Source: Terrabacter sp. 28
Lineage (GTDB): Bacteria; Actinomycetota; Actinomycetes; Actinomycetales; Dermatophilaceae
DNA length: 64,000 nt
Assembly: GCA_000955875.1 (NCBI GenBank)
Contig: JYOE01000007.1
Coordinates: 143,379 to 207,378, forward strand
Reading direction: 5' to 3'
The stretch's first letter is position 1, and every line of letters begins with the position of its first letter. The notes beneath the pieces are model-generated. The model was not told where the DNA came from. It searched no databases and saw nothing but the letters and a program-made list of their open reading frames with translations. This document shows, in pieces, positions 9,215-18,632 of the stretch. A program made the translations under genes and the position numbers.

Positions 9215-9637
9215 TCAGGCCGGGCGGGCCGGGCGACGCCGGCTCGCGACGACGAGAGCCACGCCACCGGCGATCACGGCCGCGGTCGCCGCGCCGATGC
9301 CGATGACCGGCAGGTTCGTCGGCTGGGCGAGCGGGACGGTGATCTTCGGCGCCGCGGGCACGGCTGGAGCGGCCGGGAGGTTGCGCTCGACGGCGTTGAC
9401 CGAGCCGGGGCCGCCCTTCTTCGGGAAGAGGTGGGCATCACGACACTGGCCGATCGTCCCACCGCCCATGTAGAGGCAGTTCGACGGAGGCGACGGCACG
9501 GGCTCGGGGCCCGGCTCGATGGGGCTCTGCGCGAGCGCCGGGCCGGCGAGAGCCAGCGAGAGCACCGCGGAGGCACCGAGCGCGGCCGCGGAACGGCGAC
9601 CCCGGCCCGAGGTGGTGATGGAGGACGTACTGGACAT
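9215..9637 (-). CDS. Small secreted or wall-anchored protein
   Basis: 140 residues of unknown function. The N-terminus is a clear Sec signal peptide (basic start, SAVLSLALAG core, ALA before Q37). A proline-rich stretch and a short region with two cysteines (NCLYMGGG, IGQCRD) follow. The C-terminus has a hydrophobic helix and a basic end (ASRRRP), the layout of a sortase-processed or tail-anchored surface protein. The residues before the helix (NLPVIGIG) resemble but do not match LPxTG. The ATG at 9637 follows a GAAGGGAG site. It is probably extracytoplasmic and held at the membrane or wall. Confidence 0.75.
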   Translation of the reverse strand: MSSTSSITTSGRGRRSAAALGASAVLSLALAGPALAQSPIEPGPEPVPSPPSNCLYMGGGTIGQCRDAHLFPKKGGPGSVNAVERNLPAAPAVPAAPKITVPLAQPTNLPVIGIGAATAAVIAGGVALVVASRRRPARPA

Positions 9638-10034
9638 GTGGCGCTCCCTTCTGGGAGGAGAGTGGTCCCGCACCGGTCGCGCCTGACCGTGATCCCATCC
9701 CCCTGGTGCCGCGCCCTCAGGAAGGTCCTTCGGGTTCCGGCCGGTGGTGATCGAAGCGGGTGACAGGCAGAGGCCCCGGTGCGCGGTGCAGATACCGGTT
9801 CGCTTGCTCCACAGCCGAACTCGCGGGCTTTCCCGTAGGACAACCCCGACCAACGCGGAGGATGCGGGCCGGGCCGCGGCGGTCGTCAACGGCCCGACGC
9901 GCGAAAGGGCCCCGACCTTGTCGGTCGGGGCCCTTTTCTTCACGCGTGCGCGAGGGGGGAGCCGTCGCCTCCGCTTCGCTCCGGCTCCTCCCAAATCCGC
10001 CTGTTCCATACGCGTGACGAAGAGGGCCCCACAT
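9638..10034. other. Leader region and degenerate tRNA-terminator copy
   Basis: Between the small secreted protein gene and tRNA-Leu. The first 260 bases are the minus-strand gene's upstream region. I compared it by eye with c-di-AMP and cobalamin riboswitch consensus elements and saw no match. The stretch 9901-9960 is a copy of the tRNA-Leu 3' end and terminator, annotated separately. No coding sequence is supported. Confidence 0.5.
9901..9960 (-). repeat. Duplicate of tRNA-Leu 3' end plus terminator
   Basis: This 60-base stretch repeats 10035-10095 with one single-base gap and about three substitutions. It includes the terminator hairpin and the last roughly 13 bases of the tRNA (plus-strand GCGCGAGGGGGGA), then diverges. 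This is what a tRNA-targeted integration, or a local duplication followed by decay, would leave. Confidence 0.75.
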
Positions 10035-10038
10035 GCGA

Positions 10039-10071
10039 AGAGGGCCTCGACCTTGTAGGTCGGGGCCCTCT
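10039..10071 (-). terminator. tRNA-Leu terminator hairpin
   Basis: Arms 10039-10052 and 10058-10071 form a 14-bp stem with one mismatch or wobble and a 5-base loop. It begins about 10 bases past the tRNA 3' end on the minus strand. Confidence 0.8.
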
Positions 10072-10081
10072 TCTTCACGCG

Positions 10082-10164
10082 TGCGCGAGGGGGGATTTGA
10101 ACCCCCACGCCCTTTCGGACACTGGCACCTGAAGCCAGCGCGTCTGCCGTTCCGCCACTCGCGC
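10082..10164 (-). tRNA. tRNA-Leu (anticodon CAG)
   Basis: 83 bases without an encoded CCA. The acceptor stem GCGCGAG pairs with CTCGCGC; the T arm reads GGGGGTTCAAATCCCCC; a long variable arm marks a class II tRNA. The seven-base anticodon loop TTCAGGT gives CAG, decoding CUG leucine codons. The 3' end and terminator are duplicated at 9901-9960. Confidence 0.93.
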
Positions 10165-10250
10165 GTGACAAGGAGACAGTGTGGTGCATCCCCCACCAGA
10201 TCGCCAAACCGGGACACGCGACGTCCCGCCAGGCGTACCCACCGAGCCGG

Positions 10251-11069
10251 TCAGCGGCCCCCGTGCGGCTCCCCGAGGCGGTAGTCGGGCTGCGTGAAAC
10301 CCCCGCCGAGCAGGCCCGATCGAGACTCGGGCCCGGTGCCGTCTGCCGCGGCCCCTCGGGCGTACGCCTCGGCGTCGTCCTGCGGGTCGAAGCCGATCGC
10401 CAGCCCCGGCGAGAGGTCGACGAGGCGGTGCGTGTTGCGGGAGACACCCCACACGACGCGGTGGCCGGTCGTGGCGGTCGTGAGCACGGCGAGCACCAGG
10501 CGGGTCATGTCGTCGGGCGAGAGCCAGCAGCACCGCGACGGCTGCCCGTGCGCGGCGTCGGCGAAGGTCATGATGCGAGCGCTCACGACGGTGATGCCGA
10601 ACCGGGCGGCATACAGGGCGCCGAGCGCCTCGAGGGTCGCCTTGGTCACGCCGTAGTACGTGTCGGGCGCCGGGAGCGGCATCCCGTCGCGCAGCGCCGG
10701 CGAGTCGACGGGCACGAAGCCGGCCGCGTGCACCGAGCTGGCGAGCAGCAGCCGTGGCACCCCGGCGAGACGCACGGCCTCGCACACCGCGCGCGTGCCG
10801 TCGACGTTGACCGCGAGCAGGTCGGCCCACGACTGCTCGTCGGAGAAGGCGCCGAGGTGCACGACGAGGTCGGCGCCGGCGAACGCCTCGGCCTGGGCGC
10901 CGATGTCACGCAGGTCGCACGCGACGACGCGCTCGACCGCCGTGTCGACGTCTGGCACCGGCACGCCCGCAGCCTCGCAGAGCACGAGCCGGTGGCCGGC
11001 AGCGCGCAGCCGCGGCCGGACGGCCGTCGCGATGCGCCCGGCCGCCCCGGTCAGCGCGAGAAGGGCCAC
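10251..11069 (-). CDS. NAD-dependent epimerase/dehydratase, uronate dehydrogenase-like
   Basis: 272 residues, an extended short-chain dehydrogenase. It has an N-terminal TGAAGRIA nucleotide-binding loop, LVVHLGAFS, a serine pair before HAAGF and the catalytic YxxxK in DTYYGVTK. The later stretch with SPDDMTRLV, GVSRNT and DPQDDAEAYA is the pattern I associate with uronate dehydrogenases, which oxidise glucuronate or galacturonate to aldarolactones. That substrate is inference from motif layout. It starts with GTG. The 3' end lies about 86 bases upstream of tRNA-Leu on the same strand. Confidence 0.8.
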   Translation of the reverse strand: MALLALTGAAGRIATAVRPRLRAAGHRLVLCEAAGVPVPDVDTAVERVVACDLRDIGAQAEAFAGADLVVHLGAFSDEQSWADLLAVNVDGTRAVCEAVRLAGVPRLLLASSVHAAGFVPVDSPALRDGMPLPAPDTYYGVTKATLEALGALYAARFGITVVSARIMTFADAAHGQPSRCCWLSPDDMTRLVLAVLTTATTGHRVVWGVSRNTHRLVDLSPGLAIGFDPQDDAEAYARGAAADGTGPESRSGLLGGGFTQPDYRLGEPHGGR

Positions 11070-11112
11070 GCGGACGGCATACCCGCTCGTGACGGCTGGT
11101 CGGCCCAGGAGG

Positions 11113-12747
11113 TCAGAGGCCGTCGACGACGACGGCGGCCATCTCCATGCACGCGTCGTGCGTCTTCTTGTTGATCTTCAGCGGGTCGAGGTGCAGGCCC
11201 GGCGCGAGCATCGGGTCGTAGGGGATGTCGACGACCGCGCGCACCCACTGCTCGAAGTGCTCGCGCGTGTGCACGCCGGCGCCGATGTCGTTGCCCTTGG
11301 CCGAGGTGTGCGAGATGACGCAGACGGCGTTGCGCACGAGGTCGCCCCGGCCCATCGCCACGAGCGCGTCGAGGTTCTTCGCCGCGACGACCGAGGTGTC
11401 GTCCTTGAGGGACGTCGCGAAGACGAGCATGTCGGCGCGGGCCGCGGCCGCCAGCCAGTTCGGCGAGAGGCGGTTGTTGCCGGTGTCGACGACGATCATC
11501 CGGTAGAAGCGCGACAGCTGCGTGTGGAGGTCCTCGAACTCCTGCTCGCCGATGATGCGCATCGCCTCGTCGTCGTCGGCGGAGGCCAGCACGTCGAACG
11601 ACAGACCCCGCTGCTCGCGCACCCAGTGCTCGAGCTCGGACGTGCCGGCGTTGGGGTCGTTGGCGATCGTCGGCAGGGCGCCGAGCAGGTCGACGACGGT
11701 GCGGTGGTGGCTCTGCGACGGCGCACGCATGCCGAGCGTGCCCTCGGTCTCGTTGTTGTCCCACGCGAGCACCGAGCCCGAGCGGTAGCGGCCGAGGTAG
11801 CTCGCGAGCATCAGGGTGACGAGCGTCTTGCCGCCGCCGCCCTTGGTGTTGATGACCATGATCGTCTTGCGGCCGTTGAGCGGCCGGGCGATGCGGTCGA
11901 TGCGGTCGCGCTCGAGCAGCTCCTTCGTGCTGGGGCCGAGGCCGAAGGCCTTGCGCAGGCCCGAGTTGGCCTTGACCTTCTGACGCTCACCCTTCGAGCG
12001 GGCCGTGATGAGGTCCTCGGCGCTCGGGCGGTCTGAGTTGCCCACGCGGGCGGCGGGGGTGAGGTCGTATGCCGTGTCGGCGCTCGTGTAGCCCTCGGCC
12101 GCTGCGGCGGCCACGTCGGGGTCGACGGCCGGCCGGGCGGCATACGCCTGCTGGGCTGCGCTGTGGTCGGTGCCGTAGTGGGCGGGCGACGCGGCGGCGG
12201 TGTCGCTCGTGGAGCTCGTGGAGCTCGTGGGGCTCGTGGGGCTCGTGGGGCTCGTGGGGGTGGAGGCGCCGGACCCGGCGGGCGTCCAGCCGGAGTACTC
12301 CTCCTGCGACGCGGCGGCGGTGTCGGCGTTGTGCTGGAGGGTCGACCAGTGGTCGGTGCTCTGGCCGGTCTCGCTCGTGCCCGGGTCGGACGGCTGCCAG
12401 TCCCAGGCGGACGTGGACGAGCCGTTGTGGTCGTGGCCGTTGACGGACTCGGTCGAGGTGTGGTCGCTGCCGTACTCGCCGCCGTACTCGTAGGAGTCGG
12501 TCCAGCTGTTCGTCGAGGCGACCTCAGCGGTGTCGGGCCCGCCGACGGCCGGCTGCTGACCGCTGTCACCCGGCTGCCACGACGTGTCCTCCCACGTCGA
12601 GCTCCACGGGTCGGCCGGGGTCTCGTCCTCGTGGTCGTCCGCACCTGCGGTGGGGATCGGAAGGGTGAAGCCACCCGGGATGGAGTTGTTGGCAGAGAAG
12701 CCGGGGATGCCCTGACCCTCGGTGGTTCCGGTCTCGTCCTTGCTCAT
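11113..12747 (-). CDS. ParA/MinD-like ATPase with long disordered N-terminus
   Basis: 544 residues. Roughly the first 270 are low-complexity, acidic and Ser/Thr/Pro-rich, including a Ser-Pro-Thr repeat encoded by 9-bp tandem units. The rest is a ParA/MinD-type P-loop ATPase with a deviant Walker A (KGGGGKT near residue 300) and the later VVDTGNN, where most family members have DxPP or DxGA. Such proteins act in positioning or partition or in secretion; similar long-tailed forms occur near type VII secretion loci, but none is visible here. The start has AAGGAG seven bases upstream. The partner protein is unknown. Confidence 0.85.
   Translation of the reverse strand: MSKDETGTTEGQGIPGFSANNSIPGGFTLPIPTAGADDHEDETPADPWSSTWEDTSWQPGDSGQQPAVGGPDTAEVASTNSWTDSYEYGGEYGSDHTSTESVNGHDHNGSSTSAWDWQPSDPGTSETGQSTDHWSTLQHNADTAAASQEEYSGWTPAGSGASTPTSPTSPTSPTSSTSSTSDTAAASPAHYGTDHSAAQQAYAARPAVDPDVAAAAAEGYTSADTAYDLTPAARVGNSDRPSAEDLITARSKGERQKVKANSGLRKAFGLGPSTKELLERDRIDRIARPLNGRKTIMVINTKGGGGKTLVTLMLASYLGRYRSGSVLAWDNNETEGTLGMRAPSQSHHRTVVDLLGALPTIANDPNAGTSELEHWVREQRGLSFDVLASADDDEAMRIIGEQEFEDLHTQLSRFYRMIVVDTGNNRLSPNWLAAAARADMLVFATSLKDDTSVVAAKNLDALVAMGRGDLVRNAVCVISHTSAKGNDIGAGVHTREHFEQWVRAVVDIPYDPMLAPGLHLDPLKINKKTHDACMEMAAVVVDGL
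12205..12258. repeat. 9-bp tandem repeat within the ParA-like gene
   Basis: Six units of GCTCGTGGA or GCTCGTGGG in tandem, in frame, encoding repeated Pro-Thr-Ser and Ser-Thr-Ser triplets on the minus strand. Copy-number change would add or remove three residues without shifting the frame. Confidence 0.85.
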
Positions 12748-13000
12748 CGAGCGCTCCTTGCTGGCCTTCCACGTGCGGGGACCCGCCGCGGGACCCCGTG
12801 AGATCGTCCCATGCTTCCGTCACACATCAAACCTGCCGACCAGCGGCGCGGCGCGGCGCGAAGGGCTCCTGAAGGGCTCGAGATGGACTCTGGAACGGGC
12901 TCCCGACGGGCCGTGCGGGCCCGTCGGTTGGGGGCAGGAGGGGCTTACCCGGTTACGATGAAGCGCCCGGCCGGAGCGCTCACCTGAAGGAGGAGACGGC

Positions 13001-13780
13001 GTGGGAATCATCAACCGTGTCGAGCACGGTCTCGCCAAGGCTGTCCACGGTGCCTTCGCCAAGGCCTTCAAGTCCGAGGTCCAGCCCGTCGAGATCGCCT
13101 CGGCGATCCGCCGTGCCATGGACGACCGGGCGGCCCTGCTCGGCCACGGCCGCGCCATGGTGCCCAACCTCTACACGATCGAGCTGAGCCAGACCGACTA
13201 CGAGCGGCTCGGTGACTACGAGGACGACCTGTCCGACGACCTCGTCGCCGCGGCGCAGGAGCACGCCGACTCGCAGGGCTACCAGCCCGGAGGCCCGCTC
13301 GAGGTGCAGCTCGTCGAGGGCGAGGGCCTCGAGACCGGCGTTTTCCGGGTGCGTCCCGCGACCGCGAAGGCGGTCGGCCGTGAGCCCGCCGCGTCTGCGG
13401 GCGCTGCGCCCCGCCCGCACACCTCCGACGGCACTGTCATCGACGAGGCGCCGGTCCACCGGCCGACGCCGCGGTCCAACCCGTCGGCGCGCCCGTGGCT
13501 CGACATCGGCGGCGACCGCTACCCGCTGCTCGGCAGCCTCACGACCATCGGTCGCGACGAGACCGCCGACATCGTCATCGACGACCCCGGGGTGTCGCGC
13601 CGGCACAGCGAGATCCGGGTCACGACCGACGGACCGCACCTGGTCACCTCGATCCGCGACCTCAACTCGACCAACGGCACCTTCGTCAACGGCGAGCGCA
13701 TCTCGACGCAGCGACTCCAGGACGGCGACCGCCTCACGATCGGGCGCACGTCCGCCACCTTCCGAGCCGGGCGCCGGTGA
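13001..13780 (+). CDS. fhaA: FhaA, DUF3662 and FHA-domain protein
   Basis: 259 residues. The N-terminal DUF3662 domain (residues 1-115, with AKAFKSEVQPVEIA) is followed by a flexible linker and a C-terminal FHA domain from about 165, with GRDETADI, SRRHSEI and the NSTNGTFVNG loop that binds phosphothreonine. In mycobacteria FhaA is a PknB substrate that helps control peptidoglycan synthesis. Here it opens the six-gene operon fhaA-fhaB-pstP-rodA-pbpA-pknB. The GTG start is preceded by GAAGGAGGAG. The FhaB gene follows after three bases. Confidence 0.95.
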   Translation: MGIINRVEHGLAKAVHGAFAKAFKSEVQPVEIASAIRRAMDDRAALLGHGRAMVPNLYTIELSQTDYERLGDYEDDLSDDLVAAAQEHADSQGYQPGGPLEVQLVEGEGLETGVFRVRPATAKAVGREPAASAGAAPRPHTSDGTVIDEAPVHRPTPRSNPSARPWLDIGGDRYPLLGSLTTIGRDETADIVIDDPGVSRRHSEIRVTTDGPHLVTSIRDLNSTNGTFVNGERISTQRLQDGDRLTIGRTSATFRAGRR

Positions 13781-13783
13781 CGC

Positions 13784-14365
13784 ATGAGTGAACTCACCCT
13801 GACCCTGCTGCGGCTGGGTCTGCTCGCGCTGCTGTGGATCTTCATCTTCAGCGTCGTGGGCGTGCTCCGGACCGACATCTACGGCACTGCCGTCAGCCGT
13901 CGCGGTCGACGCAAGGCGCGCAAGGAGGCCGAGCAGCAGAGCCGTCAGCGCACCCCGGCACGTGCCGCGGTGCCGGCCGCCGCGGGCGCCGGTGTCGCCG
14001 CCCCCGCACCGGCGGCCGAGCCGGCCGGCGGGTCGGGCTGGCGTGGCCGCGGCCGCTCCAAGGGCCCCGCGACGACCCTCGTCGTCACCGAGGGCCCGCT
14101 CACCGGCACGTCGCTGCCGCTGCGCAGCGGTGGCATCCTCATCGGACGCAACCCCGAGTGCGCGCTCGTGCTCGACGACGACTACGCGTCCGGCCGGCAC
14201 TGCCGCATCTATCCCGACCCCTCGGGTCGCGACGGCTGGGTCGTCGAGGACCTCGGTTCCACCAACGGCACCTTCATCGGACGCGACCGCCTGACCGGCA
14301 CCCGTCCCGTGGAGGTGGGCACCAGCCTGCGGATCGGCAAGACCGTCCTCGAACTGCGAGGCTGA
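13784..14365 (+). CDS. fhaB: FhaB (FipA), membrane-anchored FHA-domain protein
   Basis: 193 residues. One N-terminal membrane helix (LGLLALLWIFIFSVVGVL), a basic stretch (RRGRRKARKEAE), an Ala/Pro linker and a C-terminal FHA domain with GRNPECALV, SGRHCRIY and the STNGTFIGRD loop. FhaB/FipA links kinase signalling to division and cell wall growth in mycobacteria. The pstP start follows four bases after its stop, so the two are translated together. Confidence 0.95.
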   Translation: MSELTLTLLRLGLLALLWIFIFSVVGVLRTDIYGTAVSRRGRRKARKEAEQQSRQRTPARAAVPAAAGAGVAAPAPAAEPAGGSGWRGRGRSKGPATTLVVTEGPLTGTSLPLRSGGILIGRNPECALVLDDDYASGRHCRIYPDPSGRDGWVVEDLGSTNGTFIGRDRLTGTRPVEVGTSLRIGKTVLELRG

Positions 14366-14369
14366 CCCG

Positions 14370-15785
14370 ATGGCCATCGCCCTGCGCTACGCCGCGCGCT
14401 CAGACCTCGGGCTGGGACCCAAGTCCCGCAACGAGGACTCCGGGTATGCCGGCCCCAACCTGCTCGTCCTCGCGGACGGCATGGGTGGGCACGCCGCGGG
14501 CGACGTCGCCAGCTCGATGATCGTCGGCGAGCTCGCGCCGCTCGACGAGGAGGACGTCACCGCCGACCAGGCGATCCCGCTGCTCGAGGAGGCGCTGCAC
14601 TCGGCCAACGCGAAGCTGACCAAGGCGATGCGCGAGAACACCGACCTGGCCGGCATGGGCAGCACGACGATCGTCATGCTGCGCACCGGCAACAAGCTCG
14701 CCATGGCGCACATCGGCGACTCCCGCGCCTTCATGCTGCGCGGCGACACGTTCTCGCAGATCACCAAGGACCATTCGTTCGTCCAGCAGCTCATCGACGA
14801 GGGCCGCATCAGCAAGGACGAGGCCGGCCACCACCCGCAGCGCTCGGTCGTGACCCGCGTCATGACCGGCCAGCCCGACGACGAGCCCGACACGTCGCTC
14901 CGTGAGGCGAAGATCGGCGACCGCTTCCTCATGTGCTCCGACGGGCTGTCCGACTTCGTCGGGGCCGACGTCATCGAGGAGATCCTCCGCGAGGCGCGCA
15001 CGCCCGACGAGGCGGCCGACCGCTGCATCGAGGTCGCGCTCAAGGCGAGCACCCGCGACAACGTCACCGTGATCGTCGCCGAGGTGGTCGACGCCGACGG
15101 CGACGACCTGCCGACCACCGTGCCGCAGGTCGTCGGCGCCGCGGGCAAGCGCATGCGCAACAAGACGCGTGCCATCCCGACGAGCCCGGCCGAGAAGGCG
15201 GCGGCCCTCTCGCGTGAGGCCACCGGACGGCCGCACCCCGACGACGACGGCCTCGAGCTGGCCGAGGACAAGTCCCGGTCGAAGCGCTCCAAGGTCGTGC
15301 GCCGCACCATCGGCCTCGTGCTCGTGCTCGCCGTGCTCGCCGGGGGCGGGTATGCCGCGTGGGCCTGGTCGCAGAAGCAGTACTACGTCGCCGCCGACGC
15401 CGGCCACGTCGCGATCTTCCAGGGGGTCTCGCAGGACCTCGGCCCGATCCGCCTCTCGCACGTGCAGTCGCAGTCCGACGTGCTCGTGTCCGACCTGCCC
15501 ACCGACGTGCAAGGCTCCGTCGGCAACACGATCACCGCGCGCGACCTCGCCGACGCCGAGCTCAAGGTCGCCGCCCTGCGCACCGAGGCCCAGCGCTGCC
15601 AGCAGATCGCAGCGGCCGGCACCCCCTGCGGCACGAGCCCGGCCCCGACGCCGACCACGCCGCTGCCCACCACCCCGGCCACGCCGACCACCCCCGCACC
15701 CACGTCGCCCGTGCCGGCGACGCCCAACCCGTCCGTCTCGACCCCGCCGGCCGTCGCCGCCGCGTTCTCGGGGGTGGGCGCGTGA
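14370..15785 (+). CDS. pstP: PstP, PP2C-family Ser/Thr phosphatase
   Basis: 471 residues. The cytosolic PP2C domain spans about residues 5-240 with the metal-binding motifs RNEDS, LADGMGGHAAGD, GDSRAFM, the CSDGLSD aspartate and RDNVTVI. A membrane helix near 310-330 (IGLVLVLAVLAGGGYAAWAW) is followed by an extracellular domain and a Pro/Thr-rich tail. PstP reverses phosphorylation by the Ser/Thr kinases on PknB, PbpA and the FHA proteins. Its stop overlaps the rodA start (GTGA). Confidence 0.96.
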   Translation: MAIALRYAARSDLGLGPKSRNEDSGYAGPNLLVLADGMGGHAAGDVASSMIVGELAPLDEEDVTADQAIPLLEEALHSANAKLTKAMRENTDLAGMGSTTIVMLRTGNKLAMAHIGDSRAFMLRGDTFSQITKDHSFVQQLIDEGRISKDEAGHHPQRSVVTRVMTGQPDDEPDTSLREAKIGDRFLMCSDGLSDFVGADVIEEILREARTPDEAADRCIEVALKASTRDNVTVIVAEVVDADGDDLPTTVPQVVGAAGKRMRNKTRAIPTSPAEKAAALSREATGRPHPDDDGLELAEDKSRSKRSKVVRRTIGLVLVLAVLAGGGYAAWAWSQKQYYVAADAGHVAIFQGVSQDLGPIRLSHVQSQSDVLVSDLPTDVQGSVGNTITARDLADAELKVAALRTEAQRCQQIAAAGTPCGTSPAPTPTTPLPTTPATPTTPAPTSPVPATPNPSVSTPPAVAAAFSGVGA

Positions 15786-17179
15786 CGACGACCGTCGAGC
15801 CGCTCACCCCGCGCACCCGCCGCGGCGCCGAGCTCGTCCTGCTGCTGCTCGCGGTGGGCATCGTGCTGCTCGCGTGGGTCACCACCGACCTCAACCGCAA
15901 CGGCACCGTGCCGGCCAACATCATCCCGGTCGCCGGCGGCTTCATGGTGCTCGTCCTCGCCGTGCACCTCGTGCTGCGCTGGAAGGCCGCGTACGCCGAC
16001 CCGGTGCTCCTGCCGATCACCACCGTGCTCAACGGTCTCGGGCTCGTCATGATCCACCGGCTCGACCTCGCTCGCGGCAAGCTCGGCAGCGACGGCGACG
16101 CCTACCGCCAGATCATCTGGACGACGCTCGCGGTGGCCCTCGCCGTCGGCGTGCTGTTCCTGCTGCGCGACCACCGGCTGCTCCGCCGCTACACCTACGT
16201 GACGATGGCGGCCGGCTTCGTGCTGCTGCTGATGCCGCTGCTGCCCGGTCTGGGGCGCACCATCAACGGGTCGCAGATCTGGATCTCCATCGGGCCGCTC
16301 AACTTCCAGCCGGGCGAGTTCGCGAAGATCGCGCTGGCCGTCTTCTTCGCCGGCTACCTCGTGCAGACGCGCGACGTGCTCTCGCTCGCGGGCAAGAAGG
16401 TGCTCGGCTTCACCTTCCCCCGCGGCCGCGACCTCGGCCCGATTCTCGTGGCGTGGGTGCTCGCGCTGCTCATCCTCGTCTTCCAGAAGGACCTCGGTTC
16501 GGCACTGCTCTTCTTCGGCCTCTTCGTCGCGATGCTCTACGTCGCGACCGAGAGGGTGTCGTGGATCGCCATCGGGCTTCTGCTCTTCGCCGCGGCGGTC
16601 GCCTTCGCGCTGTCGGCCTTCACGCACTTCCAGAAGCGCGTCGACCTGTGGCTCGACCCGTTCTCGCAGGACAACCTCGAGCGGTCCAACCAGCTGGCCA
16701 ACGGCCTGTGGGGGATGGCCTCGGGCGGACTGACGGGCACGGGTCTGGGCGCCGGCCGGCCCTACCTCACGTCCTTCGCCGAGAGCGACTTCATCTTCCC
16801 GGCGCTCGGCGAGGAGCTCGGCCTCTTCGGCGCCGTCGCGATCATCGTGCTCTACCTGCTCTTCTGCGAGCGCGGCATCCGCACGGCTCTCGGCGTGCGT
16901 GACGGCTTCGGCAAGCTCCTCGCGATCGGACTCTCCTTCTCGGTCGCCTTCCAGCTGTTCATCGTCATCGGCGGCGTCACCCGGGTGATCCCGCTGACCG
17001 GTCTCACGACGCCCTTCATGTCGCTGGGTGGCTCGTCGCTCCTCGCGAACTGGGTGATCATGGCGCTGCTGCTGCGCATCTCCGACCAGGCGCGTCGCCC
17101 GATGCCCGAGATGCCGGTGGGCGTCGCGGTCGACGACCCGTCGCCGGCCGAGGCCACCCAGGTGGTGAAGCTGCCGTGA
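15782..17179 (+). CDS. rodA: RodA/FtsW-family SEDS peptidoglycan glycosyltransferase
   Basis: About 465 residues with some ten membrane helices. Family signatures include GSQIWISIGPLNFQPGEFAK, the QKDLGSAL stretch, the long loop with GLGAGRPY and the late TGLTTPFMSLGGSS. SEDS proteins polymerise lipid II and work with a class B PBP, here PbpA encoded next. I start at the GTG at 15782, which overlaps the pstP stop; the frame is open upstream only by chance. In this operon the product is usually named RodA (FtsW-like) and serves elongation. Confidence 0.94.
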   Translation: MTTTVEPLTPRTRRGAELVLLLLAVGIVLLAWVTTDLNRNGTVPANIIPVAGGFMVLVLAVHLVLRWKAAYADPVLLPITTVLNGLGLVMIHRLDLARGKLGSDGDAYRQIIWTTLAVALAVGVLFLLRDHRLLRRYTYVTMAAGFVLLLMPLLPGLGRTINGSQIWISIGPLNFQPGEFAKIALAVFFAGYLVQTRDVLSLAGKKVLGFTFPRGRDLGPILVAWVLALLILVFQKDLGSALLFFGLFVAMLYVATERVSWIAIGLLLFAAAVAFALSAFTHFQKRVDLWLDPFSQDNLERSNQLANGLWGMASGGLTGTGLGAGRPYLTSFAESDFIFPALGEELGLFGAVAIIVLYLLFCERGIRTALGVRDGFGKLLAIGLSFSVAFQLFIVIGGVTRVIPLTGLTTPFMSLGGSSLLANWVIMALLLRISDQARRPMPEMPVGVAVDDPSPAEATQVVKLP

Positions 17180-18632
17180 ACACCCCGATCCGCCGCCTGT
17201 CCGTCGTCATCGCCTGCCTCTTCACGGCGCTGCTCGTCGCCTCGACGATCGTGCAGTTCACGCAGGCCAAGTCGCTGAACGCCATGGCGACCAACAAGCG
17301 CACCCTGCTCGACAGCTACTCGCGCGAGCGCGGCTCGATCATCGCCGGGGGCCAGGCCATCGCGAAGTCGGTGCCGGTCGAGGACCAGTACCGCTTCCTG
17401 CGCACCTACTCGCAGGGCGACCTCTACGCCCAGCTGACCGGTTTCTACTCGTATGCCGTCGGCGCCCCCTACGGTCTCGAGCACGCGTCCGACGACCTCC
17501 TCTCCGGCGACGCCGACACCCTCTTCGTGCGCCGCGTCACCGACCTCATCACCGGGCGCAAGACCTCCGGCGCCACCATCGAGCTGACGATCGACCCGAA
17601 GGCGCAGGCGGCGGCCGACAAGGCCCTCGGCGACAACAAGGGCGCGGTCGTGGCGCTCGACCCGAAGACCGGCGCGATCCTCGCGATGGTCAGCCACCCC
17701 ACCTACGACCCCAACCCGCTCTCGAGCCACGACCTGTCCAAGGCGGCGAAGGCGTGGCAGACGCTCTCGACCGACAAGGACAAGGCGTACCTCAACCGGG
17801 CCATCAGCGGCGTCTACCCGCCCGGCTCGACGTTCAAGGTCGTCACCGCCGCGGCGGCGCTCGAGAACGGCGTCGTCACCGACGAGAACTCCTCGGTGCC
17901 GGGGCCGCCCGAGCTCGACCTGCCGCTGACGAAGACCCCGCTGCCCAACGAGAACGGCCGCGCGTGCGGTCCGAACGACAAGACGACGCTGATCCACGCG
18001 CTCGAGATCTCGTGCAACACCGCGTTCGGCTCGCTCGGCCTCGAGCTGGGCGGTGAGAAGCTGCGGGCCCAGGCCGCCAAGTTCGGCTTCGGCGACTCGC
18101 TGCAGGTGCCGATGCGCGTCGCGACCAGCTCGGTCCCCGCCGACCTCAACGCGCCGCAGGCCGCGCAGAGCGCGATCGGCCAGTTCGAGGTGCGCACCAC
18201 CCCGCTGCAGATGGCGATGGTGGCGGCCGGCATCGCCAACGGCGGCCGCGTCATGACGCCCTACCTCATCGACTCGGTGCGCAGCGCCAACCTCGACATC
18301 ATCGAGTCGACGCCCGACCCCGTCGAGCTGTCGCAGGCCGTGTCCGAGCAGACCGCGTCGACGTTGACCAAGATGATGGTCTCGGTGGTGCAGAACGGCA
18401 GCGGCGCCCGCGCCAAGATCGACGGCGTCGAGGTGGCCGGCAAGACCGGCACCGCCCAGCACGACCTCGACAAGCCCCCGCACGCCTGGTTCATCTCCTT
18501 CGCCCCCGCCACCGACCCGAAGATCGCCGTCGCGGTGGTCGTCGAGGACGGCGGCGTCAAGGGCAGCGAGGTCGGCGGCGGCCGTGTGGCCGCCCCCATC
18601 GCCCGCGACGTCATGGAGGCGGTGCTGAACCG

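Noticed and set aside
9638..9900. A riboswitch upstream of the small secreted protein gene
   Set aside because: I compared the leader by eye with c-di-AMP and cobalamin consensus elements and found no match; a covariance-model search would be decisive.
12928..12959. A canonical promoter for fhaA (TTGGGG and TACGAT)
   Set aside because: The spacing is about 20 bases and the -35 is poor; too weak to annotate without transcript data.
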